Of a DNA stretch of 64,000 bases, positions 1 to 9,023 are shown piece after piece. Position numbers and translations under genes: made by a program. The DNA lies in assembly GCA_026826555.1 (NCBI GenBank), contig JAKSZT010053837.1, positions 3,820,520 through 3,884,519 of the forward strand, given 5' to 3'. A model generated the notes under the pieces. That model ran no database searches, had not been told where the DNA came from, and saw only the letters and a list, made by a program, of their open reading frames with translations. Positions within the stretch are counted from its first letter, which is position 1. Each line of letters opens with the position of its first letter. This stretch comes from Tolypeutes matacus. Lineage: Eukaryota > Chordata > Mammalia > Cingulata > Chlamyphoridae.

Positions 1-240
1 GATGAAGAGTTTTGAAGGACATCTCACTGAGTAGACAGTTGTTCACCCTCAAATGTCTCCCTTTTGTGACTTCCTATTACTAACCCACTCTGCCTTGTGC
101 ATTTGGACATACCAGGCTGGACTGGTAATGAACTGCTGATTAAATCAAACATCATGAGTGTTTGAAGGAGGAAAGGATAAGAGTTTGAATGATACATTTC
201 GTCAGCACAAAGCAGCAGAAAAGTGTATAGGAAAAATTAC
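1..240. other. No recognised feature
   Basis: Unique-looking sequence of ordinary composition. No open frame, RNA gene or repeat family was recognised. Confidence 0.4.
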
Positions 241-360
241 CCTGAGCTAGGGGTCTGAAAGCTATCGTTTCTAGCTTAACCATAATAGTTGTGTGATTTT
301 AGACAATTTACTTTGTATCTTTAATCTCAGTTGCCTCATCAATAATATGAGGAAAACAGG
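241..360 (+). repeat. MIR SINE fragment
   Basis: The order GTGTGATTTTAGACAATTTA, then a gap, then CAGTTGCCTCATCAATAAT is the diverged core of the ancient mammalian MIR element, which also derives from a tRNA. No A tail or target duplication remains, as expected for its age. Confidence 0.5.
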
Positions 361-1025
361 GTTTTTCTAATGTCACAAATGAGCTCCATCCAATTTATGT
401 GCTGCCTCAAATTTGTTGGGCCCAACTCCCCCTCACTCCCAACCTCCACCTCTCCTTCTCCAGCAGCTGCTTGCCTAAGTCCTCTCCTCACATCCCCAGC
501 CATCATAGCCTCCTTGAGGGGCAAGCGCTGGGCTTCCACACTTCCACACAGCCTCCATCACATCTGCCCAGCAGGAGTCAAAGTCCCAGCACCAATGTTG
601 TACCCAACCAGACTCAAAAAGGCTGGGGTTTCCCCAGCAGCTGCCCAGAACCTGAAAGTCAAGAAGAATAACAAATAATGGGGTGAGCTTTGACCAATTA
701 GAGGTAGGAAATAGGAAGCCACTGACAAATTCCTCACTGCTCCTTCCTCCCAAACCCTACAAACTGTTCTGAGGCGTGGTGGCTCTATATTGCCTCTCAG
801 GAGATGTTCCAAGGGGGACACTGGCTGTGTCTCTTCGTGAAGCAGTGGCCACCCAGGTAATGCATTAACTTATATTTGTTTACCTTCCGTCATGGCTTTT
901 CTTCCCTTTTTGACCCTCACTCTTTCTACGCTCAGATTCCACTCTCAATAAAGCCTTAACATATAAGCTTTGTTTCAGACGCTGTTTTTTAGGGAATTCA
1001 GACAAAGGTAAAAGGAGTGCTATGA
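361..1025 (+). repeat. Unclassified sequence with LTR-like right half
   Basis: About 640-1000 looks like an old retroviral LTR: a C/T-rich stretch followed by an AATAAA signal at 947-952 and CTTTGTTTCAGACG downstream. The 102-codon open frame at 370-678 is proline- and serine-rich, resembles no family I know, and is probably chance. The family was not identified. Confidence 0.3.
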
Positions 1026-1029
1026 AGAT

Positions 1030-1550
1030 TATTGTGCTGAAAATAAACAGACTTCAAGGGGGGGGGTACGCAGAGCACATTTATTGAGCTAAAGTTGCAT
1101 TAATGCAGGAGCAGCACCAAAAGCTGTTTCTGCTCAAAACGCTGGGCTGGGAGAGCAGCTTGTATGGTTGGTTGCTTGAGACAAAGGGAAGGTGTGGGGG
1201 AATGGGGAGGGATGAGGGAGACATGAGTTATGATGGCCGTGGGGGTGGGATGGGGACTGTCTGGGCAGGGTGTCCTTGAGGCCCAGTTCATTAATTAGCA
1301 ACCAGGATGTTGGTGTAAGATTATGGCCATCTGGTGAAGTTCAGCAGACTTTGACCGTATCAGCCTGATTTCTTTGTTACAGTTGTTCTTTCTGGGCAGG
1401 GGCAGGCTCTCTATTAGCACCACAAAGGATCAGTGGTATGTCAATCCTGGTTCACGTAGCCTCCGTTTCTTCTTCTTAATCCCCTGGACAAAATGGAAGC
1501 TCAAATAAATCAAGATGGTTAGTAAAATGATTTATCACTCCAATTTCACG
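1030..1550 (-). repeat. 3' LTR of the provirus
   Basis: This copy matches 8053-8585 along its whole length. On the minus strand it should run TG...CA, but both terminal dinucleotides have mutated: the outer end reads TA in plus orientation where the other copy has TG, and the inner end reads CG where the other copy has CA. Confidence 0.85.
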
Positions 1551-1560
1551 TTCCCTCCTT
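1551..1560 (-). promoter_or_regulatory. Polypurine tract (plus-strand primer site)
   Basis: On the minus strand AAGGAGGGAA lies directly upstream of the 3' LTR. Retroviral reverse transcription uses such a tract to prime second-strand DNA synthesis. Confidence 0.7.
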
Positions 1561-1676
1561 GGGTTCAAGGGAATTCTTTGACTCCCCAAAGACCACATAT
1601 GGCTAGTTTGGGACTCTACAGGCTGATACCCTAAAGCTACAGAGGAGAGGAGAAAGAGTTTGGTGGCTTTGAGGCA

Positions 1677-2320
1677 CTATGTGACCAAGTTGGTGATGTA
1701 AGTGAAAACAGGTCCGAGGAGAAGGATGGTGATCAGCATGATCAGCGGCGAGACCAGGGAATACAACCAGGAGGTGTTGGGCAGAAACCCCTTAACTGAT
1801 TCCCATATGTCCCTTGGTTGCTGGTTTATGCTGTGAAGCCATTTGGCTTGCTTAAAGATTTCCTGGATGTTGGTCTCGACTTGTCTGGTGATGTTGATCC
1901 AGGTACAAGGATGTGTTGGCAACAGCACAGATGCCTCCTTCTTCTGCCAGTAGGTAATCTTCAGCTAAGTGGTTGTCCGTAGTTATGGCTACGAGGAACT
2001 GAGAGAGGTAGTTTGCCCTGTTTCTTTGGCTACGGCTTCAAGGATGACACTGAGGTTGCGGATGACATGTTCTTGGTATCCGAAACCTATCCAGGGGGCT
2101 AAAAGTCCAAGTATGAGCCCTATTCCAGCAAGAATTAAACTGATATCCCTTTTATTTTTTGTGGGAGGGATAAAGTTATAAGGTGGAAGTTGGGATTTAT
2201 TACAGAGCCAGTTGTGCATAGTCCACCAGGCTCTGGATCTGTGAACAGGCAAGGAAATGCTACCAGCCCTAGAGTGGTATTGCATAGGAAGGAGAAACCT
2301 GAAGGGAGACAGAAAAGTCT
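1677..2320 (-). pseudogene. Retroviral env remnant, transmembrane subunit
   Basis: Two minus-strand reading segments remain. The upstream one (about 2320 down to 1989) holds a hydrophobic stretch rich in Ile, Leu and Gly (ISLILAGIGLILGLLAPW) with the character of a fusion peptide, followed by a helical region. The downstream one (1928 to 1677) has a Cys-Thr-Trp-Ile-Asn motif, a heptad-like helix, then Trp-Leu and a strongly hydrophobic anchor (PLIMLITILLLGP). This order and the Leu-Leu-Gly-Pro at the end of the anchor are typical of gammaretrovirus-type transmembrane subunits. The two segments are out of register, with a break between 1928 and 1989, and almost all of the surface subunit is absent. 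No function is expected. Confidence 0.75.
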
Positions 2321-2348
2321 TTGGTCCATAAGAGAATAAGCAAAAGAA

Positions 2349-2484
2349 CGGGTTCAGTTCCCAGTGCCTCCTAGCAAACAAATGAAAAACCCAACTCAAG
2401 GGAGCCGATGTGGCTCAGTGGTTGTCCCACTTACAAGGTCCAGGTTCAATTCCCTGCCCGGTACCTAAAAAAAAAAAAAAAAAA
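2349..2484 (+). mobile_element. DAS-type SINE, dimeric, 5' truncated
   Basis: The tail of one tRNA-like unit (GGTTCAGTTCCCAGTGCCTC) is followed at 2400 by a second unit (GATGTGGCTCAGTGG) and an A tail at 2467-2484. The apparent open frame running from env into this segment is therefore artificial. Confidence 0.75.
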
Positions 2485-2856
2485 TAGCATAAGGTATAAG
2501 GGTCATTTTAGTTAGACAATGGGGCTAGGGGGAAAAAACAATGTTTGCTGTAGTCTGGATAAAGGCAGGGGAGTTAACTGCAGCAAAGAGAAGATAACAG
2601 AGTTAACAAGGGTCCCTAGGGGGCCAGGCAGGGTGTTCTTGCACTTGGGGGAGAACTATGCATTAGTTAAGAGACAAAAGGAATGAGTGTACTCAGCCCA
2701 CTTCTGGAGTCCTGGGACAGGTGTCCGCATCAGATGCCGGCTGCTTCAGGACCCAGTGGAGCAGCAGGGTCAGGTCTCCGATGCTTTCAGTGGTCCACTC
2801 AGGTGATGGGGCTGGTTTTAGGTGCAATAGGTAAATCCAGGAGTCGATTCCTCAAA

Positions 2857-3598
2857 GCTTTGCGGCCATGGGGGTGGTAAGGAGGACTTGAAAGGGGCCT
2901 TTCCACCGGAGCTTAACTCCATGTTTTGGAGAATGCCATTTTTAACACACTTAATTTCCTGGTTGCACAGGCAGTGGAGAATTGTGGAGATCTGTAGAGA
3001 GAGACTTGGAAGCAGTTTTGTGGAGCTTAAAAAGAGTTTGTGAGAGTTTTTAGCAGTAGGTAGCCAGTGAGGAGCTAACTTTAGCAGTTTATGACCAGGA
3101 AAATAAGGCCATGGGTCTGTCAGTAACTACCTCGTATGGGGAAAGTCATTGAGGGCCAAAAGAGTGTCCCTGTAAATTCATGGGAACTAGGGGAAGAACT
3201 TTAACCCGGTGGCGGGGGGGGTCGCAAAATTGTTCAGTAAGTTTCCCTGGCTGTGTCTTGATTAGGCCATTGGTGCCTTCAACTAGCCCTGATGATTGGA
3301 GGCGCTGCAGGATGGGCGAAGTTGACAGGAGTTTACAGAGGGGTTGCCCTGTAAAGTCGGTGCCACAGTCAATATGGATTTTTAACAGAGTCTCCATGTT
3401 ATGAGGCATAGAAATTGTGAGAGCTGAGTCTAGGGTTACTTTAGAGACTGCCTGAGCCAAAGCCACAGTGGCAATGGCTGCACATAGGCAGGAAGGCAGG
3501 CCTGGAGTTACCGCACCCCATATCTGGCCCATGGGGTGACAATGATCAGCGTGTCTTTGGGTTAGTACCCCACATGCATTCCTTCCTTTTTCGTTCAC
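2857..3598 (-). pseudogene. Retroviral pol remnant: RT connection joined to integrase
   Basis: The minus-strand frame from 3598 to 3146 starts with the connection region that follows the reverse transcriptase palm (PGLPSCLCAAIATVAL near residue 33). At about residue 75 it passes directly into the integrase core (DCGTDFTG, then QSSGLVEGTNGLIK). Normally RNase H and the N-terminal integrase zinc domain lie between these, so an internal deletion has fused the two. Further down, around 2858-2917, the minus strand encodes RWKGPFQVLLTTP, a landmark of the integrase C-terminal domain. The polymerase active site is absent. This is a defective relic. Confidence 0.8.
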
Positions 3599-4224
3599 AG
3601 AGAGCTGGAAGGGGAGGGAGTATTTAGGAAGCCCCAGGAAAGTAGGTTTTAACAGTGCTTGCTGCTTGAAATTTGGAAAGGAAAGAACAAAGTGTTGGGG
3701 GAGAAAATGCAGTTATTTATGCTACAATTCACCCTGTCCCACAACTCTTACAATCTTTGTGCCACCGCTTCCTCAAAAGGCCCTGAGCATGGAACCGGGG
3801 GGGGGTTATAAACAGTAGTGCTGTGATATAAGGCCACAGCTACAATGTAAACAACAAGACAAGCAATTATAGGAGCTTGTGGGCTCTGGGAGTTGCCACC
3901 TAGAAGAGCGGCTCTTGTCTTAAAGGTAAGAGAAGGATATTCCAGGGGAGACCAAATATGCCAGATGCTGGCACGTATCCGCACTTCTAACTGTCCATTT
4001 GACCATGTGCTGTTGCTATAGTGGCAGCCCAGTCAAGCAAGAAATTAGAAGCCCTGTGAACCTGGAAGAGAAGCCTAAGGGTGTAAGCACAAATGTTTAG
4101 TAGGTGCCCGGAGGAGGCAGCTTCCTCTGTGAGTAATAGAACAGTGGGACTTTCTCCCATCAGCCCGAGGACATTTGCTTAGAGTGGGCAAGTTCCAGAC
4201 TCACAGTTCCACACGTTAACCACA
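3599..4224 (-). other. Proviral interior, not assigned
   Basis: By position this should be upstream pol or gag. The 78-codon minus-strand frame at 3748-3984 has one hydrophobic segment (IIACLVVYIVAVALY) but matches no retroviral domain I can name. Confidence 0.4.
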
Positions 4225-4443
4225 CATTAGGGAAGCAGCTGTGGCTCAAGCAATTGAGCTCCCATTTACCATAAGGAGGAGCCAGGTTTGATCCCCGGGA
4301 CCTCCTGGTTAAAAAAAAGAAAAAGAAAAAAGGCATCCCAAACCTGCACGGTGAGGCGCAGGGCCCCCTGCAGCAAAGTGACACACCAAAAAGACAATGA
4401 TGCACCCAGATAGGGGAAAAACAAAAACAAAAACAAAAACACA
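4225..4443 (+). mobile_element. DAS-type SINE
   Basis: The head begins GGGAAGCAGCTGTGGCTCAA, with the box B-like GGTTTGATCCCCGG. An A-rich linker, a middle part and a (CAAAAA)n tail follow. It inserted into the provirus. Confidence 0.85.
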
Positions 4444-5300
4444 TGTTAACCCTCCAAAGGAGCAGGCCATAAGGCCAATTTGTTTTATCACCTGTGGCAG
4501 CTCCTCTATGGCCACGCTTTTGTGTAGCTATAGGGCTGCTTCTTCATCAGTTTTAGAGCTAGCTAACTTTAACCCTGGGTTCCAGGTGTCATACAGGTGT
4601 CATTTTTAGGGAGCTATTAGATTATACACAAAGAGTAAAGCATTTTAGGATTTAGAAATAGAGATCAGAGCCCAGGGAAAATTTGACTGCTGTAAGAGTT
4701 TACAATCTAGGCCCTAATTTCCTAAAGCTATTTCTAGAGATCATTAACTACAACTTAGAGTAGAAGTTTTGTTTCATTTTACTTTTAATCTTTTACGAAG
4801 ATTATGTTAATCAACAGGCAAAACATAAACTTTTGCCTTGCTTTTCCTTTAAAGTCCCTTTTTGTTTACAGTGGGGTGACTGCATGCTCTTTTAGAGAAG
4901 CATCAGAGCAAAACAGTTTAACTGATAAGAGATTTTAGTTGTTTTCATAACATCACCCTTTTCTAAGAATAACTAAAACTATAACCAACAATATTATCAG
5001 ACAGATCAGTATTAGAAAAGAATAGACAGTAAGAACTTTGAAAGTCTTTAAGAATTTTTTATACAATCCTCAAATATATAAGTAAATCACATATTTATTT
5101 CCTTCTTCATGTTTTCTCTTTTAGAAAGATACTGTTTGCCGCAAAAAACTTCAGCAGTACTGGAACAAAACTATTCTTCTTGTAAAGTTATGAAAACTTA
5201 AGATTCCCGATGGAATCAAGATTATCTTCTTGCTACCACCACCTTAATATAATTACACATTTACTGGAACATTAATATCCCCACCTTAAGAATTTATTAC

Positions 5301-5569
5301 TTTTTTTTTTTTTTTAGGAGTTACTGGGGATTGAGCCCAGGACCTCGTACATGGGAAGCAGGTGCTCAACCACTGAGCTATAGCCGCTTCCCAATGACAG
5401 TTGGTTTTTTCATTTGTTTTGGTTTTTTTAGGAGGTACCAGGGAATGAACCCAGGACCTCATATGTGGGAAGCAGGCACTCAACCACTTGAGCTACCTCC
5501 GCTCCCCTCTTTCTTTCTTTCTTCCTTCCTTCCTTCCTTCCTTCCTTCCTTGAGCTGCATCCACTCCCC
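5301..5569 (-). mobile_element. Nested DAS-type SINEs (minus)
   Basis: Two tRNA-like units in reverse are read from 5301 (poly-T) to about 5507 (GAGCTACCTCCGCTCCC), followed by a C/T microsatellite and a further head fragment (TGAGCTGCATCCACTCCC). The target AGAATWTATTAC appears before 5301 and again after 5569 and 5612, so at least two insertions used the same spot. Confidence 0.8.
5506..5551. repeat. (CTTT)n/(CTTC)n microsatellite
   Basis: Uninterrupted CTTT then CTTC tetranucleotides, probably grown from a SINE tail. Confidence 0.95.
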
Positions 5570-6118
5570 AAGAATATATTACTTTTTTGTTTGTTTGTTT
5601 GTTTGCTTTTTTGGAATATATTACTTTTAACAATTGGGTGATTCCTTAAAACTTCAAAGTGGTAAATGTAATATGGATTTTTATATGTATTAAGTGTATG
5701 TATTTCAGCACCTCACTTTTTACAAGGTGAAAGAACAAATTCTTTTAACAGTTTGCAATTAAAGATATCCTTAAGGGTTTTATTAGAATATTAGAGGTTG
5801 TAAGGTCTGAAAATTATGTTAAAGCAGGCTTCTATTTATCACAGTGACAAATAAGTTAGTAAAATAGTTGGAAAAGACTTAACTTTCAAAATAGCAGTGA
5901 TTCTGTATTTTTTTTTAACCATAAAGGATATGATGAAGCCATTTTGATAAGGTACAGATTCTTTGTTCTTTATATTTACATTGATTATCTCAAAAGGACT
6001 TTTATATCCTTCCATTCAAAACAGACCAGCCATTTAAGAACAGAGAGAAAGTCAAATTTTAGTTTTGCATCAGAACACCATTTGGTAAACAAATCTTAAT
6101 ATAGATTAAAAACAGATT

Positions 6119-6370
6119 GAGGTAAGCAGATGTGGCTCAATCGATAGGGCTCCCGTTTACCACATGGGAGGCCCCGGGTTCGATTCCCGGCACCTCCTGG
6201 TGAAGGCAAGCCAGCCCGTGCGGCGCAGTGAGCTGACGCAGCAGGATGACCCAACAAAGGGAGACAAGCAGATACAGAAAAACGCACAGCAAATGGACAC
6301 AGCAAGCACAAGCAGCAAGGGGGAATAAATAAATAAATAAATAAAATCTTTTAAAAAATTAAAAAAAAAA
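6119..6370 (+). mobile_element. DAS-III-like SINE, full length
   Basis: Complete element with head (AGCAGATGTGGCTCAATCGA), box B (GGGTTCGATTCCCGG), the long body ending CAAGCAGCAAGGGGGAATAA, (AAAT)n and an A-rich tail. The target AAAACAGATT is found on both sides. Confidence 0.92.
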
Positions 6371-7640
6371 CAAAACAGATTAATGTGGTGTCTGACAGGT
6401 TTTTCTGCTATAAAGTTACTTTTTGTTATCAGTATCAACTCCTAGATTACTACCGAATAATGATTTCCTAAAATCAGTCATTTACATTGTAATCTTTCAG
6501 TTTAGAAAATGCTTTTACAAGCTTCCCATAACCATCCATAACCACACAGACTAGTTACTTCATCTCAAGAAAAATTTCATCTTAAAATAAGCTTATTGAA
6601 TTACAGTCAGCAATAAGCAAAATTCACTTCCACTAACCTTTCTACAACTAGCCATATGCATTCAAGTCTTGTCCTATGTATTTCCATTGTGATTTTTGGA
6701 AAACCAGCCATCTAGTCTTAGGACAAAACACACTCCCTCAAACAAGCTTTCACAAACCTTCTACTTCTTCATATCCACTTATGTCTTGTCTTATATCACT
6801 CATTCGGTTCTGTGAAAAATTAGTCATTTCAATTTTAGGCAAAACAATTAATTTTTAAAAGACATTTGTAACAATTTCATTAACCAAAAACTTAGTGTTC
6901 ATCACCTTAAATATTTAACAGACTTAATGCTACCTTATTTTATTAGTATCCATATAAGCCTAGGGAGATTATACATGAGTAGAATAAAAACAAAATAATG
7001 ATAGTTTACATGAGAAATGTTTTATTTTCTTACTTTTTTCTCCATAAGCTAAAACTTCTTTGTTTTCATAATATCTTAAAATTAAATTTTAAACTTTAAA
7101 ATTGTGAACAATCTCAAAAGCATATTGATTATCAGGCTCTGGAAAATATAATTGTTTAATTTGTTTCAGTCATAGTTTAGAAAAACTTTTCTATAGCTTT
7201 TAAGGATCTTTTCTTTACTTACTAAAATCTGGATTACTCTCATATCAAAGCTGTTAAATTTACTTGGGGAATTACAGGACAGACTGTACAAAACAAGATT
7301 TATTCTGTAATATCCCCTCTGTCCCTATTATTTTAACTTCCAGGCCTAGTACACAGAATTCTAAGCTAAACTCACATCTCCCCTATTTTTCCACACCTAG
7401 CCCATCCCCCATGGTTTCCAAAACCTGTTTTTAAGGTTAGGAGAAGACCTTAAAAAGATCCTATACAAATATTATGGAATAATTCAGAAAAACTTTTTAG
7501 CTTTTTTCCTTTAAATAGTTCCTTTAGTCAGATTTTATATGACTGTTTGTCCTGTTTGGCTTTTCTAATTTGGGCTCCAGGAGTATTCATTTACGAATCT
7601 AAGTGCTTACTTAGTTTTTAGCAATTTGAAGGGGGCTCTT

Positions 7641-8052
7641 TTAAGAATTTTTATTTGTTAATTTATAATTACCATCAAGAGGTAGGAAAATATACATTAA
7701 ACAGACACAAACCACAGAAATACGGAAGTACAGAAATATAAAACGTACTGACTGACTGTTTCCCATGATGGCAGAGAAACAGTAAAGAAGCACAAACAGA
7801 AGAGAATTTTCTTCACTGACAGTCAAAAACAGAGTCTGTGACAGAGGCCCCAACCAGACTTTAGCTCAACAAACAGATTTTGACCTCAACTGCAACATGG
7901 CAGGAGTCCAAAGATCTGAGACAGGCTGGCCAGGTGAGCCAGGAGATGACCCCAGAGAGGATAGAACACAAAGGATTTTTGTAAGTACCTTGCTTCTCTC
8001 TGAGGCATTGTTCCAGCTGCCACCTTCAGATCCCACTTCTGACACCAAATAC
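7641..8052 (-). other. Proviral leader region
   Basis: This lies just inside the 5' LTR on the minus strand. A potential splice donor (AAG/GTACTT) lies at about 7983-7990. The minus-strand frame 8048-7866 is short and not recognisable as gag. Confidence 0.45.
8030..8047 (-). promoter_or_regulatory. Primer binding site, tRNA-Leu type
   Basis: The minus strand reads TGGTGTCAGAAGTGGGAT, five bases from the end of the 5' LTR. As I recall the 3' end of mammalian tRNA-Leu(CAG), this pairs with it at 17 of 18 positions. It supports the LTR boundary and the minus orientation. Confidence 0.75.
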
Positions 8053-8585
8053 TGTTGTGCTGAAAATAAAATAAACAGACTTAAAAGGGGGGGTGGGGGT
8101 GGAGGATGCAGAGCATGTTTATTGAGCTAAAGTTGCATTAATGCAGGAGCAGCATCAAAGGTGGTTTCTGCTCAAAAGGCTGAGCTGGGAGAGCAGCTTA
8201 TATGACTGCTTGAGACAAAGAGAAGGTGTGGGGGAATGAGGACAAATGAAGGAGACATGAGTTATGACTGCAGAGGGAGGGGAGTTGTGAACTGTCTGGG
8301 CAGGGTGTCCTTGAGACCCAGTTCATTAATTAACAACCAGGATGTTGGTGTAAGATTGTGACCATCTGGTGAAGATCAGCAGACTTTAATGGTGTCAGCC
8401 TGATTTCTTTGTTATAGTTCTTCTTTCTGGGCAGGGGCAGGGCTCTCTATCAGCACCACAAAGGATCATTGGTATGTCAACCTTGTTCACATAGCCTTTG
8501 TTTCTTCTTTTTAATCCCCTGGATAAAATGGAAGTTCAAATAAATCAAGATGGTTAGTAAAATCATCTATCATTCTAATTTCACA
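8053..8585 (-). repeat. 5' LTR of the provirus
   Basis: In plus orientation it runs TGTTGTGCTG...TTTCACA, so on the minus strand it is TG...CA. It keeps the intact termini that the other LTR has lost. The flanking AGAT at 8586-8589 is the target duplication. Confidence 0.85.
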
Positions 8586-8715
8586 AGATCAAATAATCAA
8601 AGTATGGGAAAGCTAGTTTGTAAGAGTTAAAGTAAACATATGGCCATAAAAAGTTCACTACATCTTGAACAATAAGTAAAGAGATACAAAATGATATGGC
8701 CAGCACTTGCTGCTG

Positions 8716-9023
8716 AGATATTTATAGGGCATTATGGCACAGAAAGAAAGGAGCACTTTAGCTGGAGTTGCTGAGATATTTATAGGGCATTATGGGGAAG
8801 CGGCTGTGGCTCAATCAGTAGGGCTCCCGTTTACCATATGGGAGGCCCCGGGTTCGGTTCCCGAGGCCTCCTGGTGAAGGCAAGCCCGCCCGGATAGCTG
8901 ACCCAGCGAGCACAAGCAGCAAGGGGGGGATAAATGAATAAATAAATAAAATCTTAAAAAAAAAAAAAAAAATATAGGGCATTATGGCACAGAAAGAAAG
9001 GAGTACTTTAGCTGGAGTGGGGG
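8716..9023. repeat. ~52-bp direct duplication split by a SINE
   Basis: A stretch beginning GAGATATTTATAGGGCATTA and ending near CACTTTAGCTGGAGT occurs at about 8716-8767. It recurs from about 8775, with the SINE inserted after GGGCATTATGG, and continues to about 9020. The tandem duplication predates the SINE. Confidence 0.75.
8795..8972 (+). mobile_element. DAS-III-like SINE
   Basis: Typical head GGAAGCGGCTGTGGCTCAAT, box B GGGTTCGGTTCCCGAGG, (AAAT)n and an A tail. The target TATAGGGCATTATGG is duplicated on both sides. Confidence 0.93.

Larger units (their letters stand above)
4444..7640. other. AT-rich interior of the provirus, unassigned
   Basis: Apart from the SINEs at 5301-5569 and 6119-6370, this stretch is strongly AT-rich. 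Short T runs and stop codons occur in every frame, and the longest open frames are under 75 codons. It lies where gag, protease and the reverse transcriptase should be, but no such motif was found on either strand. It may be foreign sequence carried by or inserted into the provirus, or very decayed viral sequence. Confidence 0.5.
1026..8589 (-). mobile_element. Defective class I endogenous retrovirus (provirus)
   Basis: Two long direct repeats of about 525 bp (1030-1550 and 8053-8585) enclose a 6.5-kb interior whose readable pol and env remnants all lie on the minus strand. The target AGAT is duplicated at 1026-1029 and 8586-8589, and a 4-bp duplication is usual for class I (gammaretrovirus-like) elements. 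A primer site at 8030-8047 and a polypurine tract at 1551-1560 sit where expected. By eye roughly one base in ten differs between the LTRs, so the insertion is old. Gag was not recognised, pol is deleted and env is broken. Four SINE insertions lie inside. Confidence 0.85.

Noticed and set aside
370..678. 102-codon open frame near the left end
   Set aside because: Low-complexity Ser/Pro/Ala composition, overlapping alternatives in other frames, and no known domain.
1989..2399. 136-codon minus-strand frame taken as one protein
   Set aside because: Its first ~25 codons come from an inserted SINE; only the remainder is env remnant.
2400..2466. tRNA-like heads considered as genuine tRNA genes
   Set aside because: All are followed by SINE bodies or A tails, lack a convincing cloverleaf and occur in dozens of copies.
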